A stretch of 64,000 bases of DNA from Flemingiibacterium sp045578725 (GCA_045578725.1 JAZNKS010000028.1:22902-86901); one strand, 5' to 3'. Counted from the stretch's first letter, positions 1 to 8,550 are shown. Made by a program: numbers and translations. The notes: generated by a model from the sequence alone, not told the origin.

Positions 1-206
1 CTTCCGCCGCTCCGGTTGCGCCATGCGATCTCGCCGTCGGCAAAGGTGGTGTTGACGCTGTTCATATAGAACAGCCGCCACTCAAATTCGCCGGCCATTT
101 CGGGACGGAGATAGACTCTGGCCCGGAAGCGCTTCGTTTCTCCGAAGCAGAGAATGAAATTGGTTCCCGTTCCGAGCGGAACATTGGATACATATTTTCT
201 GAACAT
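1..206 (-). CDS. N-terminal part of an unrecognised protein, cut by the window edge
   Basis: The open frame starts with ATG at 206, just after a GGAG ribosome binding site that begins inside the stop region of the upstream gene (10-bp gap). It runs off the left edge after about 68 codons. The visible N-terminus (MFRKYVSNVPLGTGTNF) is followed by a region rich in aromatic and charged residues (RVYLRPE, EWRLFYMNS), which looks like a beta-sandwich. No family was recognised. Tight spacing suggests it is the last visible gene of the transcript carrying ilvE, the PHP protein and the amidohydrolase, with which it may share a sugar or small-molecule catabolic role (inference). Confidence 0.6.
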   Translation of the reverse strand, partial: MFRKYVSNVPLGTGTNFILCFGETKRFRARVYLRPEMAGEFEWRLFYMNSVNTTFADGEIAWRNRSGG

Positions 207-216
207 AAGCTTCTCC

Positions 217-1260
217 TTATCCGATGACAGTCTTCAGCCACCCGGCTTCGGCGGCATAATCCGCATCGGCGCCGATTTCGGCCAGCAGCTGCTCGGCGGC
301 CGCAAGAAAGCGGCTTTCATCGACCGGAATCTCCCGGCCGACAAAGCGGGCATAGTTATCCCAGGTGATCTTATCGATGATCGCCGGATCCAGTTCCAGG
401 CCATGAAGGTTCATCCGATTTCCGTAGCAGGGGATGGTGAATTCACTCCGATCGTGCGCCAGCGCGCTCCGCACCAGCGTGTTGAGCTCGGTGATCGTTC
501 CCACCGATTTCCGGGTGTTGGAATCGGTGCCAAACAGAATCCGGTCCTGATAGGCAACGAAGAAATCGTGCCAGCGGTCGATATCCTTTGAGAATCCGAG
601 GTACATCTCGCCGCCGGGGGTGAGGTCGAAATTCACGTTCGGATAGGTTTCCATTACGCGGATCGCTTCCTCACGGAAATTGGACAGGAAGCAGAAATGT
701 GCCAGCGTCACGCGGAGCTTTGGGTGCTGATCCAGCAGTTCAAACACCTCATCATAAATCGCCTGCTTGGAGAGATAGGTGCCGTCGCCGTAGAACCAAC
801 CCGCCTGCTTTACATAGGGGGGAGCCTTGTCCGGATCCCAGAATTCCTCCGGATCGCTGACGTGCAGGAGCACCGGGACATCCCGCTCCTCCAGCATCGA
901 AAACATCCGGTCATAGGAGGGATCGTTGAGCCCCTTGCCGACCCGCTTGCGGAAATCCGGCTTCATGTCGAGGAATTTCATCCCGTCAAAGCCGAGTTCC
1001 AGCAGCCGTTCGGCCTGAAGCTCCGGCGCAATGCCGCCGAGCCGGTCAAACTGATGCAGGCCGCCGAAGGCACGAAGCTTCAGCCTGTGCGGATGAAGCT
1101 TCCAGCGAAGGGCGGACAGATTCTCCAGAATGCCGTATGTGGGCAGGGACATGATCGCCGCATCCGTCACACCGCAGTCGGCCAGCGTGTCGAACATCGC
1201 CCGGCCGGATGCTTCATCACAGGTGTGCATATGAATGTGCAGATCCGCAAAACGCTTCAT
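217..1260 (-). CDS. Amidohydrolase-family (TIM-barrel) metal-dependent hydrolase
   Basis: The 347-aa protein begins MKRFADLHIHMHT; the HxH pair is the N-terminal metal-binding motif of amidohydrolase-2 type enzymes. Later blocks fit the barrel: LLHVSD near residue 130, VTLAHFCF near 190 with a metal or catalytic His, and ILFGTDSN near 240 with the usual conserved Asp after strand 8. This matches the family known for hydrolysis or decarboxylation of ring and amide substrates. No signal peptide, so cytoplasmic. It lies 30 bp downstream of the PHP protein and 10 bp upstream of the truncated gene, so probably co-transcribed. The substrate cannot be told from sequence. Confidence 0.85.
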   Translation of the reverse strand: MKRFADLHIHMHTCDEASGRAMFDTLADCGVTDAAIMSLPTYGILENLSALRWKLHPHRLKLRAFGGLHQFDRLGGIAPELQAERLLELGFDGMKFLDMKPDFRKRVGKGLNDPSYDRMFSMLEERDVPVLLHVSDPEEFWDPDKAPPYVKQAGWFYGDGTYLSKQAIYDEVFELLDQHPKLRVTLAHFCFLSNFREEAIRVMETYPNVNFDLTPGGEMYLGFSKDIDRWHDFFVAYQDRILFGTDSNTRKSVGTITELNTLVRSALAHDRSEFTIPCYGNRMNLHGLELDPAIIDKITWDNYARFVGREIPVDESRFLAAAEQLLAEIGADADYAAEAGWLKTVIG

Positions 1261-1290
1261 TGCTTCATCCTCCTCGGTTTGTGCCGGGAA

Positions 1291-2217
1291 TCAGGCAAGA
1301 AAAATCGGATTGGTCCAGGCCTTCCGGCCTTCCTTATCGGTGATGCTGATGCGGACATAGCGGTAATCGCCGCACCAATGATTGGACAGCTTGAACTCGG
1401 CACGGGTGAGATCACCGCGCACGATCCGGCCGGGATGACCGTCCGAATGCAGACAGATCATGGCCGCATTGGAGCATTCGATGACAGCCATGTCGCCGTC
1501 CACATAGAAATCGAAGATTTCCGGGCCGCAGGAGGAATAGAAGGCTCCCGCCTCCAGCGCCTTCAGAATCGAGGGGATGTTATTTTCGGCATTGACGCGA
1601 ACCCAGCCGTTACAGTGATCGGCCATGCCGTGGCCGTCATCGGAGGCAACACCCCAGATGCGCTGCCCCTGACCGAGAAGCTCGTCCCAGTACGCGGCAT
1701 CCTTGTCCTGATTGCAGTTCCGCGCACAGCCGGAATTCCAGATTTCCATAGCAAAATTGCCCTTCATCTGATCAAAATAACGCGCCGGCGTGCTGCTCCA
1801 TTCGGGATGGCAGTAAACGGTCAGATTCTTCTTTTCGTGAATCCGGTCAAGATATGCCTGATATTCAAACTGATCCTTCGCCGTGCCGGAGGAGAAAACT
1901 TCATCCTGCTCATAGCCGTTGCCGTCAGCCTTTGCGGGGCCGATGCAGACGGTATGGAAGGAACGGACAATCCCGTCCGGGCGGATGGCGTTGTCAAACT
2001 CCATGCCCGGAAGGATGGTGATATCGGTTTCGGGTGCAAAATTCTCGTAATTGTATTTCCGGTGATCGGTGATGGCCAGAAAATCATAGCCGTTCTGCTT
2101 GTGCAGACGGATAACCTCAGCCGGATCCCCCTGTCCGTCGGAGCGGGTGGTATGACAATGAAGGCCGCCCTTCAGAAGCTTTTTGTTTTCACCGGTAAAA
2201 GCCTGCTGTCGAATCAT
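1291..2217 (-). CDS. PHP-domain metal-dependent phosphoesterase-like protein
   Basis: The 308-aa protein has the PHP motif I HCHTTRSDG near residues 21-29 and motif II ITDHRKYNY near 50, followed by His/Asp-containing blocks (YCHPEWSS near 135; SDDGHGMAD near 190). These residues bind two or three metals in PHP phosphoesterases. There is no signal peptide. The C-terminal 90 residues (ECSNAAMICLHSDG onward) look like an added beta domain. Stand-alone PHP proteins of this type are poorly characterised hydrolases often found beside sugar-related genes. It sits 39 bp after ilvE and 30 bp before the amidohydrolase in an apparent operon. Confidence 0.85.
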   Translation of the reverse strand: MIRQQAFTGENKKLLKGGLHCHTTRSDGQGDPAEVIRLHKQNGYDFLAITDHRKYNYENFAPETDITILPGMEFDNAIRPDGIVRSFHTVCIGPAKADGNGYEQDEVFSSGTAKDQFEYQAYLDRIHEKKNLTVYCHPEWSSTPARYFDQMKGNFAMEIWNSGCARNCNQDKDAAYWDELLGQGQRIWGVASDDGHGMADHCNGWVRVNAENNIPSILKALEAGAFYSSCGPEIFDFYVDGDMAVIECSNAAMICLHSDGHPGRIVRGDLTRAEFKLSNHWCGDYRYVRISITDKEGRKAWTNPIFLA

Positions 2218-2256
2218 TTTTCTTCCTTTCCGATCGGGTGCAGAAGCCCGGCATGA

Positions 2257-3327
2257 TCAGCCAATCTTGACGGTCCAGTTCATCGTATCCGGGAGCTTGC
2301 CCCACTGGATACCGGTCAGATTATCGTACAGCTTCTGGGCGATCGAACCGATCCTGCCCTCGTTGACGGTATAGATTTCGCCGTTGTCGTTCAGCTCGCC
2401 GATGGGGGAAATAACAGCCGCGGTGCCGGTACCGAAGGCTTCGTCCAGCTTGCCTGCCTTCTGCGCCTCCAGAACCTCATCGATGGCCAGACGGCGCTCG
2501 GTGACCTTGTAGCCCCAGCTCTTCAAAAGCTCGATGCAGGACATACGGGTAACGCCGGGCAGGATCGAGCCGGTTTCGGTGGTGGGCGTGATGACCTCGC
2601 CGTCGATGACAAAGAAGACGTTCATGGCGCCGACCTCATCGATATACTTGTGCTCGATGCCATCCAGCCAGAGAACCTGTGCATAACCCAGCTTCTCGGC
2701 CTTCTGCTGACCGATCAGGGATGCTGCGTAGTTGCCGCCGCACTTGGTGAAGCCGGTGCCGCCCTTGACAGCGCGGACATACTCGGTTTCCACATAGATC
2801 TTGACCGGATTGATGCCGGCAGCATAATAAGAGCCGACCGGGGAGAGGATGATGGCGAAGATGTAATTCTTGGCAACATGAACGCCCAGATGGGCATCGG
2901 TTGCGAAGATAAAGGGACGGATGTACAGCGAGGTACCTTCCTTGACCGGAACCCAATCCCTGTCTACATTGACCAGCGTCCTGAGCGCGGTGATGCAGTC
3001 ATCGACATCAACAGCCGGGATGCACATACGCTCATTGGTGCGGTTCATGCGCTGGAAGTTCTTGTCGGGACGGAAGAGCTGAATCTCGCCGTCGGGCGTG
3101 CGGTAAGCCTTCAGACCCTCGAAAATCTCCTGCGCATAGTGAAATACCATAGCGGCGGGATCAAGCGAAAAATTCTGATAGGGCACGATGCGGGCATCGT
3201 ACCAGCCCTTGCCCTCGGTGTAGTTCATCATGAACATATGGTCAGTGAAATAGTTGCCGAATCCCAGCTTATCCCAATCAGGCTTTGCCTTGGGAGCGGT
3301 GGTTTTTTCGATACGGATATTGATCAT
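2257..3327 (-). CDS. ilvE: Branched-chain amino acid aminotransferase
   Basis: The 356-aa protein is a fold-type IV PLP aminotransferase that interconverts Leu/Ile/Val and their 2-oxo acids with glutamate/2-oxoglutarate. The diagnostic segment TGFTKCGGNYAAS holds the PLP lysine (K195), equivalent to the KxGGNY motif of eukaryote-like BCATs. EIFEGLKAYR and RMNRTNERM near 70-100 and the C-terminal GTGTAAVISPIG phosphate-binding loop near 300 are also present. Length is typical. ATG at 3327 has GGAGG at 3337-3341 and a good promoter just upstream. Cytoplasmic. It is the first gene of a four-gene minus-strand run. Confidence 0.95.
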   Translation of the reverse strand: MINIRIEKTTAPKAKPDWDKLGFGNYFTDHMFMMNYTEGKGWYDARIVPYQNFSLDPAAMVFHYAQEIFEGLKAYRTPDGEIQLFRPDKNFQRMNRTNERMCIPAVDVDDCITALRTLVNVDRDWVPVKEGTSLYIRPFIFATDAHLGVHVAKNYIFAIILSPVGSYYAAGINPVKIYVETEYVRAVKGGTGFTKCGGNYAASLIGQQKAEKLGYAQVLWLDGIEHKYIDEVGAMNVFFVIDGEVITPTTETGSILPGVTRMSCIELLKSWGYKVTERRLAIDEVLEAQKAGKLDEAFGTGTAAVISPIGELNDNGEIYTVNEGRIGSIAQKLYDNLTGIQWGKLPDTMNWTVKIG

Positions 3328-3363
3328 TTTCTGATTCCTCCATGGAAATTTTATTTACTCTTT

Positions 3364-3392
3364 ATTATACAACTTTTCGGGCCGGATTTCAA
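3364..3392 (-). promoter_or_regulatory. Sigma-A type promoter of ilvE
   Basis: On the minus strand TTGAAA (3387-3392) is separated by 17 bp from TATAAT (3364-3369), about 35 bp upstream of the ilvE start. Only one mismatch to consensus. It faces away from the SLH-protein gene. Confidence 0.8.
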
Positions 3393-3410
3393 TAGGGTAA
3401 AGCAAAAAAG

Positions 3411-3468
3411 TTTTCCGCCGACACCATTTTTCTTCACCTGCCTGCATAAAGCCGGCAGAGGCGGAAAA
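3411..3468 (+). promoter_or_regulatory. Inverted repeat in the leader of the SLH-protein gene
   Basis: A 9-bp stem, TTTTCCGCC (3411-3419) with GGCGGAAAA (3460-3468), encloses 40 nt that include a smaller TGCC/GGCA hairpin. It ends 37 bp before the start of the surface-protein gene. It could be a leader hairpin or an operator; no riboswitch class was recognised. Confidence 0.4.
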
Positions 3469-3505
3469 AATAGAGCTGTAAACCAATCAATTTCGGAGGA
3501 TTCCT

Positions 3506-4759
3506 ATGAAATCACGATTTTATCCCCTTTCGCTTCTTCTGGTCATCCCTCTGTTTATCACGGGCGTGAATGCAGCCGGCAAACTCTCCCCCGGCCTTGA
3601 CCACATCGCCGCCGGCTATCCCATCGCCAAGGCCGGTCTGATCGGCGCACCGATCCCCTTCGAAGCCTCGGATTTTGCCGACGCGCTCGGTCTCTCCTCC
3701 GTCGGCTCCGTCACCGTTACCTCGCTCCCCGATCCCGAGGACGGCGTGCTGACCCTCGGCACCCAGTATGTGAGCGAAGGCCAGACCATACGCGAAAAGA
3801 ATCTTTCCGCCCTCCGCTTTCTTCCAAAGGAGGGGGCTGCCGGCGCGGATTTCGGTTTTACGGTCGGAGATGGCGCCTTTGAGCGGCGCTTCCATCTTTA
3901 CTGCCTGGATGCCGTCAATCAGGCACCGACCTTCAGCCGTGCGGTGAGCACACTTGAAGCAAGCTCCGGTGTGATGCGGATCGGCTCGCTCGGTGCAGCA
4001 GACCCGGAAAACGATCCCTTTCTCTGCGAGATTGTCCGGAAGCCCCGGAACGGTATTCTGGTGCTGACCGACCGCGCCTCCGGTTCCTTCACCTATACGC
4101 CAACAGAAGGCTTTACAGGAAGGGACAGCTTTGAGGTCCGAGCCGTTGATTGCTGGGGCGGACGCTCGCCCGTCCTGCGCATGACAATCGATGTGAGCGC
4201 ACCGCCCGCCCATGCGGTCTTTGCCGATACCGACGGTCATTGGGCCGAGGATGCCGTCATCACCTGCATCACAGCCGGCATCCTCGATAAAGCTAAGTCG
4301 GATGCCGATTGCTTCTATCCCGACCATCCGATCTCGCGGGCGGAATTTCTCTCGCTCATCATGAATGCCGCCGGCTACACCGGCTTCCGATCCCATGATA
4401 CCGGCTTTGATGACGATGCCGCTATCCCGGCAAAGTACAAGGGAAGCATCGCCCTTGCCGAGGCGATGGGCGTAGTAAAGGGTGTTGTGCAGGAGGGTCA
4501 GATCAACTTCTGTCCCAACAATCAGATCACCCGTGCGGAGGCTGCCCTCATGATCTCCCGACTGACGGGCATAACGGCCTCCGGTGCGGCCCCTGTATTT
4601 GCCGGTGAGGAGAGTGTCCCCGCCTGGGCTGCATCCGCCATGACCGGGCTGTATGAGGCCGGTATCCTGCGCGGCAACGGACATTCGCTGGATGCTTACG
4701 CGCCGCTGACCCGCGGAGCCGCCGCACAGCTTGCCGCTGAAATCACCCGCCTTTCCTGA
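3506..4759 (+). CDS. Secreted S-layer homology (SLH) domain protein with cadherin/Ig-like domain
   Basis: The 417-aa protein starts with a Sec signal peptide (hydrophobic core LSLLLVIPLFITGV, probable cleavage after NAA near residue 24). Residues about 45-140 and 150-230 form Ig/cadherin-like beta domains; the second has the typical DPENDPF and GSFTYTPTEGFTGRDSFEVRAVD pattern, quoted here from adjacent pieces. Residues about 238-417 contain three SLH-like repeats (FADTDGHWAEDAV near 238, SRAEFLSLIM, TRAEAALMISRL, final WAASAMTGLYEAGIL), which anchor proteins to wall-linked polysaccharide. GGAGG lies 5-6 nt before ATG. A monocistronic unit: terminator follows directly. Role is cell-surface display, ligand unknown. 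Confidence 0.85.
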   Translation: MKSRFYPLSLLLVIPLFITGVNAAGKLSPGLDHIAAGYPIAKAGLIGAPIPFEASDFADALGLSSVGSVTVTSLPDPEDGVLTLGTQYVSEGQTIREKNLSALRFLPKEGAAGADFGFTVGDGAFERRFHLYCLDAVNQAPTFSRAVSTLEASSGVMRIGSLGAADPENDPFLCEIVRKPRNGILVLTDRASGSFTYTPTEGFTGRDSFEVRAVDCWGGRSPVLRMTIDVSAPPAHAVFADTDGHWAEDAVITCITAGILDKAKSDADCFYPDHPISRAEFLSLIMNAAGYTGFRSHDTGFDDDAAIPAKYKGSIALAEAMGVVKGVVQEGQINFCPNNQITRAEAALMISRLTGITASGAAPVFAGEESVPAWAASAMTGLYEAGILRGNGHSLDAYAPLTRGAAAQLAAEITRLS

Positions 4760-4770
4760 TTTTTTGTTTC

Positions 4771-4811
4771 AAAGGCGCTCTGACCGAAGTTTTTTCGGTC
4801 AGAGCGCCTTT
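4771..4811 (+). terminator. Strong intrinsic terminator after the SLH gene
   Basis: An 18-bp perfect stem (4771-4788 with 4794-4811) with a 5-nt loop, 11 bp after the stop codon. The A/T-rich foot of the stem supplies the T tract. Confidence 0.85.
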
Positions 4812-4855
4812 GCTTCGTCCCCATCCTCAAAAAGCACGGAGTTTTTTCCGGATTC

Positions 4856-4884
4856 TTGACAAACAACGGAAGTTATGGTATGAT
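4856..4884 (+). promoter_or_regulatory. Consensus sigma-A promoter of the DMT transporter gene
   Basis: TTGACA at 4856-4861, 17 bp spacer, TATGAT at 4879-4884. This places transcription start near 4891 and excludes any upstream start codon for the following gene. Confidence 0.9.
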
Positions 4885-4921
4885 TATCTACGTCAATTTC
4901 ACCCGGGAGGCATCCGATCCG

Positions 4922-5827
4922 ATGAACAAAAAAACGCTCGGCATCATCTATGTGCTGTTAACCGCTGTGCTGTGGGGCTTTTATCCCGTCTTCACGCGCA
5001 TTCTCTATGCAAACGGGGTTACCGTTGCACAGGCCGTGTCGGCACGCGCGCTCATCACAGGCGGCATCTATCTGATCTGGGGCCTCTGCACCCACACCTT
5101 TGGCGGCCTCCGCCCCCGGGATTATCTCTTCTTTGCCTTCTACGGCCTCACCGCGATTCTGGGAACCTACTCCTTCTACGCGCTGGCCATCCGGTATCTG
5201 TCCTCGGCCATGGCCGCCATGCTCCTTTACACCGCGCCGGCCTTCGTCATTCTCTTTAACCGGATCTTTTACGGCGACAAAATTACCCCCATCAAGCTCA
5301 CAGCGCTGATTACCACGTTCTTTGGAAGCTGTCTGGTCGTGCGGATCTACGATCCTTCCGCGCTTTCACTCAATCTGGTCGGCATCCTGCTCGGTCTGCT
5401 GTCCGGCATCAGCTATTCCCTGCTGACCGTCATCGGCCGCAAGGCACTCAAAAACGGCTACAAGCCGCTCCAGAATACCTTCCTTCCCACCATCTTCGCC
5501 GCCGTCGCCATCGGGTGCGCGGTTCCGCCGTGGACGCTTCCCGTCAGCCCGCCCCTTGTGATTTTCGCCTTCCTCGGCGCGGCCGTCATCGGAAGCGTGC
5601 TCCCCTATTGGCTCTATCAAAAGGGCCTCGCAACCGGACTCGACGGCAGTATCGCCAGCCTGCTCTGCAATCTGGAGCCGGTCATGTCCACCGTCTTCGG
5701 CTGTCTGCTCTTCGCCGATCAGCTGGAAATCCGGCAGATTCTCGGCATTGTGATCGTTCTCGCCGGCGCCTCCCTTCCGGAGCTTGCCGGGCACCTTTCG
5801 CAAAAGCCCGCGGCTGTTTCAAAATAA
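4922..5827 (+). CDS. DMT/EamA-family transporter (10 transmembrane segments)
   Basis: The 301-aa protein has two EamA repeats, each of about five hydrophobic segments, beginning MNKKTLGIIYVLLTAVLWGFYPV, here given as family-typical N-terminus in outline. The second repeat starts near GILLGLLSGISYSLL (about residue 157), and ends with the PVMSTVFGCLLFADQL block typical of the family (about residues 257-275). ATG at 4922 is chosen because GGGAGG lies 11 bp upstream, while an upstream in-frame start would overlap the -35 box. Family members export amino acids, nucleosides or other metabolites; the substrate is not visible. It stands alone between two terminators. Confidence 0.9.
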   Translation: MNKKTLGIIYVLLTAVLWGFYPVFTRILYANGVTVAQAVSARALITGGIYLIWGLCTHTFGGLRPRDYLFFAFYGLTAILGTYSFYALAIRYLSSAMAAMLLYTAPAFVILFNRIFYGDKITPIKLTALITTFFGSCLVVRIYDPSALSLNLVGILLGLLSGISYSLLTVIGRKALKNGYKPLQNTFLPTIFAAVAIGCAVPPWTLPVSPPLVIFAFLGAAVIGSVLPYWLYQKGLATGLDGSIASLLCNLEPVMSTVFGCLLFADQLEIRQILGIVIVLAGASLPELAGHLSQKPAAVSK

Positions 5828-5829
5828 TT

Positions 5830-5859
5830 AACCGGAGCTGTTCACAGGCAGCTCCGGTT
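5830..5859. terminator. Terminator between convergent genes
   Basis: An 11-bp stem (5830-5840 with 5849-5859) with an 8-nt loop, followed by T-rich sequence on the plus strand. It lies between the DMT gene and the convergent folate transporter and may serve both. Confidence 0.75.
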
Positions 5860-5874
5860 CTTGTTATGTTTTCT

Positions 5875-7020
5875 TTATTTCACCCGGATCGGGAGGGCCG
5901 CACGGACCGTATCGGATCCGTCGCCTGCGGCCGAGAAATCGGCTGCCACGGTATATTCACCGGCCGAAATTTCGCCGAGCGCGGCATAGAGATCGGCCAT
6001 GGTAAGATTCAGCTTGACCGACTTGCCGGCTCCGATCGCTTCCGTCTGATCGCCCGCCTCAAGATCGGTTACATCCAGCTCGGGCATGAGAACCGTACCG
6101 TCGGCGCTGATCAGCCACAGATCAATCCGATCGGCCAGCGCGGCCGGGTCAAGCTCCGTATCGCCGTTATTTTTCACCGTGACGGTGAAGGCAAAGGGCG
6201 CGGCAGGATCCATATCCTTGATGTGGTAGAGCGCCCGCTCGGACTTGATTGTCACCTTGAAATCGCCTTCCGTTTTGGAGGCGGATGCGGGCTGGGTCGG
6301 CATCCAGAGGCTGTAGAAGAGGGTGACGGTGAGAATCGACACCACCAGCAGAACGATCAGCAGAACCAGATGCTTCTTCGTCATCTCGGGGCGCGCCTCC
6401 ATCTGGCCCTTGGGCAGGATGTGAATCTTCATCAGTACCGGCACCATGATGCCGAGGAAGAGCACCAGAAGGAAGGCCTCCAGCGGGAAGAGCGCCAGAT
6501 TCTTGATGACGCGCGGCAGGGTGACGAACTGATAGCTCTTACCATTGCCGAGCCACTGATAATAGACGTTCATAATCAGCGGATTCATGATGAAGTTGCA
6601 GACCAGCGACACAAAGAAGCGGGAGAAGATGATCCGCGTTGTGTTGAGTCGGGCCCGCCAGAGCATCAGCGCAAAGATCACCGATCCGGCGATCTCAACG
6701 AAGACGAACGGGAAGAAATAGGTGCTGAAGCCTTCTGCCGAGAACATAACACCCAGCGTATCGCTGATGATGGCGGCAATCGCGGCCACCACCGGCCCGA
6801 AGATCATCGCGCCAAGCGAATTGACGAAATAGCCGAAGGTGATGTCCAGATCCTGTCCGACCGGGATGACCACATTTTTCAGGGCCACGCGCAGGGCAAT
6901 GAGGATCGCGGCCGCGCACAGAATGTGCACATTCTTCAGTTGGGACGCGGCATCCCGCCAATAAGCGGGAGAGAAGGGGTTTTTGTAGAGTGTCAGTTCT
7001 GAATTCTTATTCAGCTTCAT
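5875..7020 (-). CDS. folT: ECF transporter S component, folate type, with an added C-terminal extracytoplasmic domain
   Basis: The 381-aa protein has an S-component-like membrane part at about residues 25-200 (segments around ILCAAAILIALRVAL, FGYFVNSLGAMIFGP, FVFVEIAGSVIFALML), followed by a further membrane segment HLVLLIVLLVVSILTVTLFYSLW near 230, described in pieces. The last ~120 residues are a soluble beta-rich domain (VTVKNNGDTELDP) resembling BsuPI-like or Ig-like modules. Family FolT proteins are about 180 aa, so the C-terminal half is unusual. ATG at 7020 follows AGGAGG (7030-7035). The THF riboswitch upstream strongly supports a folate substrate. No ECF ATPases or EcfT in the window; group-II S components share them. 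Confidence 0.88.
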   Translation of the reverse strand: MKLNKNSELTLYKNPFSPAYWRDAASQLKNVHILCAAAILIALRVALKNVVIPVGQDLDITFGYFVNSLGAMIFGPVVAAIAAIISDTLGVMFSAEGFSTYFFPFVFVEIAGSVIFALMLWRARLNTTRIIFSRFFVSLVCNFIMNPLIMNVYYQWLGNGKSYQFVTLPRVIKNLALFPLEAFLLVLFLGIMVPVLMKIHILPKGQMEARPEMTKKHLVLLIVLLVVSILTVTLFYSLWMPTQPASASKTEGDFKVTIKSERALYHIKDMDPAAPFAFTVTVKNNGDTELDPAALADRIDLWLISADGTVLMPELDVTDLEAGDQTEAIGAGKSVKLNLTMADLYAALGEISAGEYTVAADFSAAGDGSDTVRAALPIRVK

Positions 7021-7092
7021 AAAAAAATACCTCCTTTGCTGACAACATTCCGACATTGCCGCATATAGGAGGATACTTCTTCCGTGTATGCA

Positions 7093-7220
7093 ACAGCGGG
7101 ATGCGACCGGGCCGGCATTTTACCGGCATCTGATACCGCAGGCCTTCCGGGCGGACAGCCTTTCGTTCCCGTGACAACTCCCCGTTCACAGGACACTTTA
7201 CGCATCAGGGTCTACTCTGT
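7093..7220 (-). promoter_or_regulatory. Tetrahydrofolate (THF) riboswitch upstream of folT
   Basis: Read on the minus strand, the leader contains the THF aptamer landmarks in order: AGAGTAGA, then GCGTAAAGTG, the P3 hairpin CCTGTGA...TCACGGG with a GGGGAGTTG loop, ACGAAAGGC, GCGGTATCAG and GCATCCCGCTG. Helices close as expected: P1 ACAG/CTGT (7217-7220 with 7093-7096) and P2 CTGAT/ATCAG. Downstream, CCTCCT (7067-7072) can pair with the ribosome binding site AGGAGG (7030-7035), suggesting translational OFF control when folate is plentiful. The class is known to regulate folT and folate genes in Clostridia. A covariance-model search (RF01831) would settle it. Confidence 0.88.
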
Positions 7221-7256
7221 ACGATGATTCATCGGCCGGATTTTACCGGCAACAAT

Positions 7257-7285
7257 ATCATACCACTTTTCGGGCCGTTCGTCAA
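7257..7285 (-). promoter_or_regulatory. Promoter of the folT transcript
   Basis: On the minus strand TTGACG (7280-7285), 17 bp spacer, TATGAT (7257-7262). Start of transcription is about 30 nt before the riboswitch aptamer. Confidence 0.85.
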
Positions 7286-7347
7286 GACTCAATTCACACG
7301 AATCTTGGGCCGCGCCCCATTACCGGATGGGTGCTATTTCACAAAGA

Positions 7348-7380
7348 GAGCCGGAACCCCGTCTTCCGGGATTCCGGCTC
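7348..7380. terminator. Intrinsic terminator after the PL22-like gene
   Basis: A 14-bp stem with one mismatch region (7348-7361 with 7367-7380), just downstream of the stop of the minus-strand gene at 7389. It separates that gene from the folT promoter. Confidence 0.75.
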
Positions 7381-7388
7381 ACAAAAAT

Positions 7389-8519
7389 TCACCGTGACAT
7401 TTCAATCAGATGCGCGGTGCTTGCCATGGCGATATCCAGCCCGCCCATCTCCGAGGTCGTATAGAGAACATATTTTTCATTTCCGACGAAGCGCGGATGC
7501 GGGTCGGGATGATAGGGGGACTGATTTTCGCGCGTGGCCGATGCGGGCAGATACGAGGCAATCTCAATCTCCTTATCGTTTTCGGTATTGACAAAACGAA
7601 CAGATGTCGGGCCGCCGCGCCAGAACTCCTCCTCGGAGGTCTTCTTGGCATCGTACACCAGATACTTCTCGTCCCGGCTGGCAAAGGCGTGCCAGGCACA
7701 GCAGGCATGGACATTGATATGCTCACCGGTTTCCAGATGGATCCGGTGAATGCCGTTGAAGTTTTCGTAGTAGATCTTTTTGCCGTCCGCCGACCAGAAT
7801 TCATGCGTTGCAAACTGATTGTGGGGCGGGTAGGTTGTGCGCGTGCCGTCTCTTGCAATCGTCCAGAGGCGGAGATAATTGCCGTTTTCATCGGAGGGGA
7901 TCAAATAGCGCTCGCCGGTGAAGAAATCGCTGTAATAATCATAGGCCGCCAGCGCAAGATCCGGATTGACCGGATTGATCTGACCGTGATTGGTGAAGAA
8001 GGGATTGTCGGCCCACTTGGTGAACGTTCCGTTTTCGATGTTGACGGTGCCTGCATAGGTGGTGCCGTTGCCGACATGGATATCGAGAAAGAATTCCTTT
8101 TTGTCGGGGCTGCGGGTCAGATGGGTGGCAAGATTCCGGAGGGTGCCCTCGACCGGGATGACCGCAACCAGCTCGGCGCGGCTTCCGGGTGTCGGCGCGT
8201 GCTTATAAATCCGGTTCTTGTAGGCAAAATACACCTCACCGGTTTCCACATCCACATAGGGCGAGGCATTGTCAAAGACGGTATCCTCAAAGTAATACAT
8301 TTCGTCCGATTCAAAGTCGATCACGCCAAGAAGACGGATTTGGGCATCAAATATCCATACATGGAACCAGAGCCAGCGGCCGTCGCGTGTCATGCAGTCA
8401 TTGCAGAAATAAAAGCCCTGCTGAAGAGGGGTGATTTTGTGTGTCAGAAGATAATGCTCCACACCGGAAACGGGATCGGTGCGTTTTTCAAAGAGCCGTG
8501 AGGTTTCGGGGGTTTTCAT
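7389..8519 (-). CDS. Oligogalacturonate lyase-like (PL22) beta-propeller protein
   Basis: The 376-aa protein lacks a signal peptide and is built of repeated beta-propeller blades. The blocks NHGQINPVNPDLALAAYDYY (about 215-235), TTYPPHNQFATHEFWSADGKKIYY in pieces (about 250-275) and WHAFASRDEKYLVYD (about 300) place His/Gln residues where PL22 oligogalacturonide lyases bind Mn2+ and substrate. Such enzymes cleave unsaturated pectin oligomers in the cytoplasm. ATG at 8519 is chosen for its upstream AAAGGAG. It has its own consensus promoter overlapped by a long inverted repeat, and follows a glycan-type gene. Could also be another propeller lyase; the fold call is firmer than the substrate. 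Confidence 0.65.
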   Translation of the reverse strand: MKTPETSRLFEKRTDPVSGVEHYLLTHKITPLQQGFYFCNDCMTRDGRWLWFHVWIFDAQIRLLGVIDFESDEMYYFEDTVFDNASPYVDVETGEVYFAYKNRIYKHAPTPGSRAELVAVIPVEGTLRNLATHLTRSPDKKEFFLDIHVGNGTTYAGTVNIENGTFTKWADNPFFTNHGQINPVNPDLALAAYDYYSDFFTGERYLIPSDENGNYLRLWTIARDGTRTTYPPHNQFATHEFWSADGKKIYYENFNGIHRIHLETGEHINVHACCAWHAFASRDEKYLVYDAKKTSEEEFWRGGPTSVRFVNTENDKEIEIASYLPASATRENQSPYHPDPHPRFVGNEKYVLYTTSEMGGLDIAMASTAHLIEMSR

Positions 8520-8550
8520 GCGGGCAAAAGCTCCTTTCGGTGTTTTCACC

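Noticed and set aside
4856..4921. N-terminal extension of the DMT transporter
   Set aside because: The extension would begin in the -35 box of a consensus promoter; the ATG at 4922 has a proper ribosome binding site.
7007..7205. Short open frames over the folT leader
   Set aside because: They cross the THF riboswitch and have no ribosome binding site or recognisable product.
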